From positions 1-7,971 of the forward strand of contig JAZQOE010000040.1 in NCBI GenBank assembly GCA_045627705.1: a DNA stretch of 7,971 bases. The letters run 5' to 3'. The translations under genes were made by a program, and so were the position numbers. The DNA comes from JBMNHG01 sp045627705. Lineage in GTDB: Bacteria > Verrucomicrobiota > Kiritimatiellia > RFP12 > JBMNHG01. A model generated the notes under the pieces. The model worked only from the letters and a program-made list of their open reading frames with translations, was not told the origin of the DNA and did not search any database. Of the stretch, positions 1 to 5,800 are shown piece after piece (the first letter of the stretch is position 1; each line of letters starts with the position of its first letter).

Positions 1-34
1 TGTGTCCCCTTTTTTTTTGCTAGCCCCCCGCACC

Positions 35-72
35 AAAAACGGCGCGCCGCAAAATCGCGGCGCACCGTTTTT
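35..72 (-). terminator. Intrinsic terminator hairpin downstream of rpiB-glyA
   Basis: Two 16-nt arms (35-50 and 57-72) are inverted repeats separated by a 6-nt loop. They differ at one position, which becomes a G-U wobble when read on the minus strand. The GC-rich core is flanked by an A run on one side and a T run on the other, so in both directions a strong stem leads into U residues. It lies 65 bp past the minus-strand stop codon at 138-140, where a terminator for the fusion gene is expected. It could also serve a convergent plus-strand gene ending left of the window. Confidence 0.75.
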
Positions 73-112
73 TACAAGTCACAGGGTCTTGGGGCGAAGC
101 CCAAGCAACACT

Positions 113-133
113 TGTTATCTGTTACCTGTTATC
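113..133. repeat. Tandem heptamer, three units
   Basis: Three adjacent 7-bp units, TGTTATC, TGTTACC and TGTTATC, run without gaps and differ at one base in the middle unit. They end 4 bp before the stop codon of the minus-strand fusion gene. The array is too short to call a functional element; it is a short tandem repeat in an intergenic spacer. Confidence 0.6.
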
Positions 134-137
134 TCGA

Positions 138-1820
138 TCAAGGAACAGGGAACTTCGGCGCGAAGGCGGCGACTTCGGCGCGGATGCGGGCGTGGAGGGC
201 GGCGTCTTCGGGCGCGGCGAGAACCTGTCCGATCCAGTCGCCGATCTGGTCCATCTCGGCTTCCTTCATTCCGCGCGTGGTGGCGGAAGCGGTGCCGATG
301 CGGATGCCGGAAGTGACGAACGGGCTGTTCTTGTCGTAGGGGATCGTATTCTTGTTCGCGATGATGCCGGCGGCTTCAAGGGCGGCGGAGCAGAGCTTGC
401 CGGTAAGGCCGCGGCTTGCGACATCCACGAGGAAGAGGTGGTTGTCGGTACCGCCGGAGACAATGCGGAAACCCATGTTCTTCACATGTCCGCAGAGGCG
501 CGCGCAATTCTTGACGATCTGTGCGGCGTACTGCTTGAACTCGGGCTGCATGGCCTCGCGGAAGCAGACGGCCTTCGCGGCGATGGCGTGTTCGAGCGGG
601 CCGCCCTGCAGACCGGGGAAGATAGCGTGGTTGATCTGCTTGATGTACTTCTCGCGGCAGAGGATCATGCCGCCGCGCGGGCCGCGGAGGGTCTTATGCG
701 TGGTGGAGGTCACGAAGTCCGCGTATGGGACGGGCGACGGGTGTGCGCCGCCGGCGATGAGTCCGGCGATGTGCGCCATGTCAACGAGCAGGTATGCGCC
801 AACCTTGTCGGCGATCGCGCGGAAGCGGGCGAAGTCGATGATGCGCGGGTAGGCGCTTGCGCCGGCGAGGATGAGCTGCGGCTTCTCGCGGAGGGCGGTC
901 TCCTCGATGGCGTCGTAGTCAAGCAACTCGGTATCGGGGTTGACCGTGTATGGAACGATGCGGTAGTTCTGTCCGGAGATGTTCGCGGGGGAGCCGTGCG
1001 AAAGGTGGCCGCCCTGGTCAAGCGACATCGAGAGGATTGTGTCGCCGGGCTTTAGCACGGCGAGGTAAACGGCGAGGTTGGCGGATGCGCCGCAGTGTGG
1101 CTGGACATTCGCGGCCTCGGCGCCAAAGAGGGCCTTGGCGCGCTCGATAGCGAGCGTCTCGACGGCATCGACCGGATGGCAGCCGCCGTACCAGCGCTTT
1201 CCGGGATAGCCTTCGGAATACTTGTTCGTGAGGACCGAGCCCTGGGCTTCGCGGACGGAGCGGGTGGTGTAGTTTTCGGAGGCGATCAGGTTGATCGTGG
1301 TGTCTTCCTGTTCGACCTGCGATACGATCGCGGCGTGGACTTCGGGATCGAGGTGCGCGAGGGTGGCGGTTTCGTTCAGGCGGCATCCGCGGTCGATCTT
1401 GGCGACGCGACGGGCGTGGCGCTCTTCGGCCGAGAATGTCGCGGAGAACCAGGCATCGAGCGTTTCGGAAGCCTTTGCGACATCTAGCTTCGAGCCGGCG
1501 AGGACGAGCACATTCGCATTGTTGTGCGAAATCGATCGGCGGGCGGCGTCTGGATCATATCCGAGCGCGGCGCGGACGCCGCAGAAGCGATTCGCGGTGA
1601 TCGCCATGCCGGTGCCGGTCGTGCAAATCAGGATGCCGCGCTCGCAACGGCCGTCGGCGACGCGCTCGGCGACCGCCACCGCAAAATCGGGATAGTCGTC
1701 TCCGCGCACGAACTCGTGCGCGCCGACATCGTCGATGTCAAAGCCCTTCGAGGCGAGATATGAAACAACCTGTTGCTTGAGTTCGAAGCCGCCGTGGTCG
1801 GCGCCGATCGCGATCTTCAT
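138..1820 (-). CDS. Fused ribose-5-phosphate isomerase B / serine hydroxymethyltransferase
   Basis: A 560-residue cytoplasmic protein made of two complete enzymes in one frame. Residues 1-145 are RpiB (interconverts ribulose 5-phosphate and ribose 5-phosphate): N-terminal MKIAIGADHGG, catalytic-type Cys66 in GILICTTGTGM, and His99 in SHNNANVL. Residues about 153-560 are serine hydroxymethyltransferase, a PLP enzyme converting serine and tetrahydrofolate to glycine and 5,10-methylene-THF: NLIASENYTT near 177, DMAH at 347-350, and PLP lysine Lys376 in STTHKTLRGPRGG. Each half is close to normal length for its family and the joint is only a few residues, with no frameshift or stop. The start at 1820 is chosen because it gives the canonical RpiB N-terminus and has an AAGGAA site 9 nt upstream. 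An in-frame ATG at 1919 would add 33 non-homologous residues encoded across a terminator. Both products feed nucleotide synthesis (ribose phosphate; one-carbon units). No clear own promoter is seen in the 95-bp gap; read-through from the upstream gene is possible. Confidence 0.95.
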   Translation of the reverse strand: MKIAIGADHGGFELKQQVVSYLASKGFDIDDVGAHEFVRGDDYPDFAVAVAERVADGRCERGILICTTGTGMAITANRFCGVRAALGYDPDAARRSISHNNANVLVLAGSKLDVAKASETLDAWFSATFSAEERHARRVAKIDRGCRLNETATLAHLDPEVHAAIVSQVEQEDTTINLIASENYTTRSVREAQGSVLTNKYSEGYPGKRWYGGCHPVDAVETLAIERAKALFGAEAANVQPHCGASANLAVYLAVLKPGDTILSMSLDQGGHLSHGSPANISGQNYRIVPYTVNPDTELLDYDAIEETALREKPQLILAGASAYPRIIDFARFRAIADKVGAYLLVDMAHIAGLIAGGAHPSPVPYADFVTSTTHKTLRGPRGGMILCREKYIKQINHAIFPGLQGGPLEHAIAAKAVCFREAMQPEFKQYAAQIVKNCARLCGHVKNMGFRIVSGGTDNHLFLVDVASRGLTGKLCSAALEAAGIIANKNTIPYDKNSPFVTSGIRIGTASATTRGMKEAEMDQIGDWIGQVLAAPEDAALHARIRAEVAAFAPKFPVP

Positions 1821-1829
1821 GTGTCTTGG

Positions 1830-1835
1830 TTCCTT
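1830..1835 (-). promoter_or_regulatory. Shine-Dalgarno site of rpiB-glyA
   Basis: On the minus strand AAGGAA lies 9 nt before the ATG at 1820. It decides the start over the upstream in-frame ATG at 1919. It is the only convincing Shine-Dalgarno site among the five gene starts in the window. Confidence 0.65.
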
Positions 1836-1871
1836 GGGAGGGATGGTTGGGTTGAAAGGCGAAATGGGTCT

Positions 1872-1908
1872 TGAAAACAATTTGGGGCGGCATGTCCGCC
1901 GCCCCAAA
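1872..1908 (-). terminator. Intrinsic terminator after the zinc-finger gene
   Basis: TTTGGGGCGGC (1881-1891) and GCCGCCCCAAA (1898-1908) form a perfect 11-bp stem with a 6-nt loop. Read on the minus strand the stem starts 7 nt past the stop codon at 1916-1918 and runs into a U-rich stretch (ATTGTTTTC, down to about 1872). This is a textbook rho-independent terminator shape. It separates the zinc-finger gene from rpiB-glyA on the same strand, so any co-transcription would need read-through. Confidence 0.8.
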
Positions 1909-1915
1909 CTACTTG

Positions 1916-3697
1916 TCATGCATTGGGTGTCTCTTCAGAAGCTGGACTCGGTTCGGATGCCGCCGATGAGGACTCGGCGGAATCAGACTGCGCCGAAGGG
2001 GCTTCCTCGGACTGGGCGCAAGGCTGTTGCTCGGCTGCACTGGATTCGGCGGCAGACGCAGATTCCGCCTCGGTAGCCTCGGCCGCGGGTTCGGCGGCAG
2101 ATTCGGCGGCTGGCGCTTCGGCCTGGGAGGCTTCCTGCGCAGGCTTCTTCGCATTGCCGCGATTCTGGTTCAGCGACTTGAATGTCGGGTGTTCGGCGGG
2201 AAGCGCGAGCACGCCGTTGAAGTACTCGATCAGGTGGACCTTCTCGACAAGCATGTTGAGCTGCGAGGTGATCTTCTGGACTTCGCCCTGATCCTTGTCC
2301 TTCGAGAGCGCGGCGAGAAGTTCGGAGCGCGTGCAGTTCTTGTGGGATGTCACATAGTCCAGCACGAGGCGAACCTCGGGGACCGCGTGTTCCGCGTCGA
2401 GAGTCGTGGGCGCATGGGCGATCACGAACTCCTGGCCACGCGCATCGTAGGCGCGGAAGAAGTGCATGTCGCGATGGCGGAAGGCGCCGCGGAGCGCGAA
2501 GAAGAGCGTCGCGGGGAAGCGGTCTTCGCCGTTCAGCGTATTGCGCACTGCTATATCGAGAGGCTTGTCCGGCGTCTTGAGCATCGCTGGAATCGGCGCG
2601 ATCACATGGTTGGCCTTGCGGATGAGGCCGGGAAGAATCTCGCGGGTGAAGAGCGACTCGGCGCCCTGGCGGTCAAGCGGGCGCGCGACAGGCGCTTCCT
2701 CTGCCGGTTGCGCGGGCTGTTCCGCGGCGTTCTCGGCGGATGCCTCGACAGGCGCCTGGGGCTTGGCCTCTTCCTTCGCCTTCAGACGGTACACGCGGCG
2801 ATGGCGGGCCAGCTCGCGCCACTGCTCGATCACTTCGGGCTCGTGAACGATCTCGATGCGCGAGCGGTAGTCCTCCTCGGACATGTGGGGATAGCGCGTG
2901 CGGAGCATTTCGCGGACGCGGGTCGCGAAGCTGTGGTGGTTGGGCGGCCCAAGAAGTTCGCCGGAAAGGCCGCAGCGGGCGACAGACGGGAAATTGCCGG
3001 ACGGCGGTTCATCCTCGACATCCTCGACGGTGAAATACTCGTCGAAGTGCTCGGCGAGGATGTGGGCGCGGACTGCGTCTTCGGATAGCGACGGCATGCC
3101 GCAGCAGGAGCACTGGAAGAAGGTCAGGCCTTCGGGAGACTCCTTCGAGCGATCGACGCGCACGAGGCAGGATTCGGGATTGTCGAGGAAGAGGCGCGCG
3201 ATGTCGCGCAGCGGGAAAGCGCGGTGCGTCGAGACGATGCGGCGGACAATCGAGGCCAGGCCCTTGGTGTCGGGAATCAAGCGGATATCGACGGGCAGCG
3301 GCGGCGGTGGTGGTTCGGGACGGCGGAACTCGCGCTGCGGGCGGCTGTCGCGCGCGGGACCCCTGAACTCGCGGCGCGGCGCGCCGCCGCGTTGCTGCGG
3401 GCGGTCGGCGCCCGGCATCGGCGCATCGGCACCATCGTCCGGAAGGCGCGCGGGGCGGGGCATGGGGCGACCTGCGAGCGGATTGCGGGCTGGGGGACGA
3501 GGGCCACGGCGGTCGCCATCGCGGCGGAATCCGCCCGGACCACCACGGCCACGCTCTTCTCCGTCATCATGGAATTTGCCATGCGTGGAAGTCGAAGGCG
3601 ACTTGCGCGCCCAGTCTGGCGAAAACGAGAAATCTTGGAGAGAAATGAGTTCCTCGTTGCCGACCGCATCTTGATTATTTAGTTCACCGTCGTTCAT
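1916..3697 (-). CDS. Conserved-looking protein of unknown function with C2H2 zinc finger and disordered tails
   Basis: A 593-residue protein whose family I do not recognise. Residues 40-130 are rich in Arg, Gly and Pro (RGG-like), ending in a proline run at 129-134. A folded part follows: 135-190; a C2H2 finger with Cys196, Cys199, His212 and His217 (F-x-C-x2-C-x12-H-x4-H); and a segment with LGPPNHHSF near 249-257 leading into charged helices to about 308. After an Ala/Glu/Pro linker (309-340) comes a second folded part (341-440), then a probable winged helix at 440-500 (helix, ELLAALSK helix, hairpin ending in VLALP). Residues 515-593 are a low-complexity Ala/Ser/Glu tail. No signal peptide or membrane segment is visible. 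The basic disordered N-terminus, metal site and winged helix suggest a DNA- or RNA-binding cytoplasmic protein; this is inference. The start at 3697 (MNDGEL) is preferred because the 35-codon extension to 3802 crosses the divergent promoter region and the minus-strand promoter. No Shine-Dalgarno site precedes it. Confidence 0.85.
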   Translation of the reverse strand: MNDGELNNQDAVGNEELISLQDFSFSPDWARKSPSTSTHGKFHDDGEERGRGGPGGFRRDGDRRGPRPPARNPLAGRPMPRPARLPDDGADAPMPGADRPQQRGGAPRREFRGPARDSRPQREFRRPEPPPPPLPVDIRLIPDTKGLASIVRRIVSTHRAFPLRDIARLFLDNPESCLVRVDRSKESPEGLTFFQCSCCGMPSLSEDAVRAHILAEHFDEYFTVEDVEDEPPSGNFPSVARCGLSGELLGPPNHHSFATRVREMLRTRYPHMSEEDYRSRIEIVHEPEVIEQWRELARHRRVYRLKAKEEAKPQAPVEASAENAAEQPAQPAEEAPVARPLDRQGAESLFTREILPGLIRKANHVIAPIPAMLKTPDKPLDIAVRNTLNGEDRFPATLFFALRGAFRHRDMHFFRAYDARGQEFVIAHAPTTLDAEHAVPEVRLVLDYVTSHKNCTRSELLAALSKDKDQGEVQKITSQLNMLVEKVHLIEYFNGVLALPAEHPTFKSLNQNRGNAKKPAQEASQAEAPAAESAAEPAAEATEAESASAAESSAAEQQPCAQSEEAPSAQSDSAESSSAASEPSPASEETPNA

Positions 3698-3705
3698 GGG
3701 TGTAT

Positions 3706-3735
3706 AATTTATCCGTTTTGACCGTCGTTGGTCAA
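3706..3735 (-). promoter_or_regulatory. Putative promoter of the zinc-finger gene
   Basis: On the minus strand TTGACC (3735-3730) and TAAATT (3711-3706) are separated by 18 bp and match the sigma-70 consensus at 5 of 6 and 4 of 6 positions. The start codon at 3697 begins only 8 nt after the -10 element, so transcription from here would start at or just before the ATG, giving a leaderless or near-leaderless mRNA. This agrees with the absence of a Shine-Dalgarno site. Confidence 0.45.
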
Positions 3736-3778
3736 TCTCTCTGATTCGATTTTGAATAATCGCGGACGATATTCCGCC

Positions 3779-3807
3779 TTGCCTGGTCAAACCAATTTGC
3801 ATAAACT
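3779..3807 (+). promoter_or_regulatory. Possible promoter of the glycosidase gene
   Basis: TTGCCT (3779-3784) and TAAACT (3802-3807) are 17 bp apart and each matches the sigma-70 consensus at 4 of 6 positions. The ATG at 3818 follows 10 nt after the -10 element, which would again give almost no 5' leader. The match is weak. The alternative is the perfect TATAAT at 3703-3708, which would give a leader of about 100 nt. Confidence 0.3.
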
Positions 3808-3817
3808 AGACCCAACT

Positions 3818-5776
3818 ATGACACCACTGGCGCAACCCCCATATCAACCCACGGACTTCGCCGAAGTCCGCGACACCGCGTCGATGACCGGCGCCAAAGA
3901 TAACCATGCACCGTCGTGGACCGATGGCGGCACGTATATCTACCGCGTATGCACCCCTGACGAAGAATGTCTCGAGCCCATACGCGAAGGCATCCGCATA
4001 ACCGCGAACCTGCTCGACAACGACATCAACCAGATCGCGATGTTCAACGGACTCGTCGGCCACGACCATCCGGGCGGATGGAACTGGGATGGCCTCTGGC
4101 CCTACTGGAACCGCGTGACCTTCCGCGCCGGCAACTCGTGGGAAAAGCTTTCGAAGTTCATGGCCGACATCCAGCGCGAGTCGAAGGCCAAGGCTTCGTT
4201 CCACGTGAACCTCACCGACGTCAACATCGGACTGCGCGACTATCCCGAAACGCAGGAGTTCTTCAGGCGCCTCGTCGAGACAAAGTCGATCTATCGCCGC
4301 GACTTCAATTCCGACACCCGCAGGCGCGACATCGAACCGCCATACGTGATGCAGGAGCTGCCCGAGGGCAATCCCGTCGAAATCGTCTCGCTCGTGAACT
4401 ACGGCAACTTCTGGGACAGCGGACTCGCGAAGGAGATGATCGACGAGTTCTGCGCGCACATGCCGTATGTCCCGCCCGTGCTCTACATCGACGTTCTCAC
4501 CCTCGACGGCGGCAACTTCAATACTGGCTACCCGACAGGCCCGCTCGGCGGCTCGCGCGAGACGCAACTCCAGGGTGTCCTCCACATCGCCGAATACCTC
4601 CGCTCGCTCGGAATCGAGATCGGCACCGAAGGCGACCGCAACGAGTTCGGCGACTATGGCACATACGGCTGGCTCCACTGCAATGGCGGCATCTCGTCGC
4701 CCGACTACTCGAAGATCAAGGGCGCGGCAAAGGGTCCGCGCGCGATCAACCAGCAGGTCTGCGGCAACACAGGCTCGTTCGTTGTTTCGCCGATAGCGGA
4801 TACAGCCGGCCAAATCGCGAAGGTCCGCGCGCACTATGCCGCGCTTCTCGCCGGCAAGCCCAGCGACCGTCCGATGCCCGGCGCTTCCACCTGGCATATC
4901 GCCGACCGCTCCGCGGAGCGCAACGAGTTCAACATGCTTCCAAACGAAGGAGGCGACCCGTTCCGCGGCGATTGGACAGACCTCGTGAACGACTTCTACA
5001 TGGTCTCGATCCAAGAGCTCTTCCACATCGGCAACCGCTCCGTCCGCACTGCGAACTTCGTCCGCATCGGCGTGATCCACGTCGCGGGCATGGCGATACT
5101 CGACGCCGATGGCAACGAGGTCGCGGTTGGCGACATCGCGGACAGCGATCTTTCCGCGCTGCCGTCCTGGGCGTGCGAGAATCTCAAGGACACCCACAGG
5201 CTGATGCTCGAGACGCCTTTCCGCTGGACCATCGATGTCCCCGCGGAAGGCGACTATCGCTTCTGCCTCGAGGGATACAACATCCGCGACACGGGCGCGA
5301 TCAACGTCTATGCCAACGGCGAATACCAGCTCACTTCGCTGAACGTCCGCTTTGACGGCGATGGCGAACACCGTTCCCGCTCAGAGTTCGGAACCGTCCA
5401 TCTCAAGGCCGGCAAGAACGAAATCGTCGTCGATAGCGGTCCGGTCTATGCGGCATGGAGCGACGGTACCGAAGCGCTCTGGCTCACGCCTTCGCTCGGC
5501 AAGGGTTTCACCGTTCGCAATGGCGACATGGTTTACGCGGTTGACTACGACCGCATGTGGCCCGACACCTGGAGTGGCAAGAAGAAGATCCACTTCTTCA
5601 GCTGGGATGGCACGGAACGCGAATGGTTGCTGCCCGAAGACTGGGCTGGCGCAAAGTCCGCTACGCTCTTCCCGCTCGGCCCCGACGGACGCGGCAAGGG
5701 CGTCAAGGTCGCCATTCGCGACCGCAAGGTCTCGCCCAAACTGCTCCCGCAGGTCCCGTACATATTGGTCCCTTGA
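3818..5776 (+). CDS. GH101-like glycoside hydrolase (endo-alpha-N-acetylgalactosaminidase-related), no signal peptide
   Basis: A 652-residue protein resembling the catalytic part of GH101, the family that releases the Galbeta1-3GalNAc core-1 disaccharide from mucin-type O-glycans. Visible barrel landmarks are KASFHVNLTD (125-134), like the HINATE strand of GH101; YIDV with Asp225 as likely nucleophile; and a helix then GIEIGTEGD with Glu271 as likely acid/base, followed by a YGWLHCNGG stretch. After the barrel, about 464-545 looks like a beta-sandwich (carbohydrate-binding-like), and 585-652 matches the C-terminal beta domain of GH101 (KIHFFSWDG, EWLLPEDW, PYILVP). Characterised GH101 enzymes are secreted and usually well over 1000 residues. 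This one lacks a signal peptide, cell-wall anchor and the large N-terminal sandwich, so it may act in the cytoplasm on imported glycans or have another specificity. The ATG at 3818 is preferred over TTG at 3728, whose extra 30 residues show no family features; neither has a clear Shine-Dalgarno site. The next gene starts 24 bp downstream on the same strand. Confidence 0.75.
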   Translation: MTPLAQPPYQPTDFAEVRDTASMTGAKDNHAPSWTDGGTYIYRVCTPDEECLEPIREGIRITANLLDNDINQIAMFNGLVGHDHPGGWNWDGLWPYWNRVTFRAGNSWEKLSKFMADIQRESKAKASFHVNLTDVNIGLRDYPETQEFFRRLVETKSIYRRDFNSDTRRRDIEPPYVMQELPEGNPVEIVSLVNYGNFWDSGLAKEMIDEFCAHMPYVPPVLYIDVLTLDGGNFNTGYPTGPLGGSRETQLQGVLHIAEYLRSLGIEIGTEGDRNEFGDYGTYGWLHCNGGISSPDYSKIKGAAKGPRAINQQVCGNTGSFVVSPIADTAGQIAKVRAHYAALLAGKPSDRPMPGASTWHIADRSAERNEFNMLPNEGGDPFRGDWTDLVNDFYMVSIQELFHIGNRSVRTANFVRIGVIHVAGMAILDADGNEVAVGDIADSDLSALPSWACENLKDTHRLMLETPFRWTIDVPAEGDYRFCLEGYNIRDTGAINVYANGEYQLTSLNVRFDGDGEHRSRSEFGTVHLKAGKNEIVVDSGPVYAAWSDGTEALWLTPSLGKGFTVRNGDMVYAVDYDRMWPDTWSGKKKIHFFSWDGTEREWLLPEDWAGAKSATLFPLGPDGRGKGVKVAIRDRKVSPKLLPQVPYILVP

Positions 5777-5800
5777 TTGGATTGAAGATTTTACCAAGCT

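Larger units (their letters stand above)
1..137. other. Intergenic region left of rpiB-glyA
   Basis: No credible coding sequence is seen here. The stretch starts with a run of nine T (10-18) and a run of C, followed by the terminator hairpin at 35-72. A small hairpin lies at 88-105: CTTGG and CCAAG flank the core GCGAAGC, with one G bulged. A three-unit heptamer repeat follows at 113-133. The T run near the edge may be the tail of a terminator for a gene outside the window, but no stem is visible for it. Confidence 0.5.
3698..3817. promoter_or_regulatory. Divergent intergenic region with inverted repeat TTGACC-N6-GGTCAA
   Basis: This 120-bp spacer separates the minus-strand zinc-finger gene from the plus-strand glycosidase gene. 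It is AT-richer than its surroundings. A 6-bp inverted repeat, TTGACC (3718-3723) and GGTCAA (3730-3735) with a 6-bp spacer, overlaps the minus-strand -35 and could be an operator for a dimeric regulator. A perfect plus-strand TATAAT sits at 3703-3708 but lacks a good -35 at proper spacing. The repeat may simply reflect the -35 hexamer occurring twice; an operator role is inference. Confidence 0.4.

Noticed and set aside
192..1055. 287-codon plus-strand open frame
   Set aside because: It is antisense to the well-identified RpiB-SHMT gene; composition is that of a shadow frame.
1821..1919. 33-residue N-terminal extension of the RpiB-SHMT protein starting at 1919
   Set aside because: It is encoded across a terminator hairpin, has no RpiB similarity, and the ATG at 1820 has a Shine-Dalgarno site and the canonical RpiB N-terminus.
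1919..2140. Ala/Ser/Glu-rich coding stretch as a possible DNA repeat or CRISPR-like array
   Set aside because: The repetition is at the amino-acid composition level only; there are no regular repeat-spacer units.
2027..3088. 353-codon plus-strand open frame
   Set aside because: It is antisense to the zinc-finger gene, with low-complexity Arg/Gly/Leu composition and no family motif.
3703..3708. Perfect plus-strand TATAAT as main promoter of the glycosidase gene
   Set aside because: No -35-like hexamer lies at 16-18 bp, and it would sit on top of the start of the opposite gene. Kept only as an alternative.
3698..3802. 35-residue N-terminal extension of the zinc-finger protein starting at 3802
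   Set aside because: It crosses the divergent promoter region and its likely -35/-10; the extra residues show no domain features.
3728..3817. Alternative TTG start giving a 682-residue glycosidase
   Set aside because: It begins with a rare start codon without a Shine-Dalgarno site. The extra 30 residues are not a signal peptide and match nothing I recognise. It cannot be excluded.
3806..5371. 521-codon open frame on the minus strand
   Set aside because: It is wholly antisense to the glycosidase gene. Its translation is rich in Val, Ala, Asp and Arg with no recognisable motif, the usual shadow in GC-rich coding DNA.
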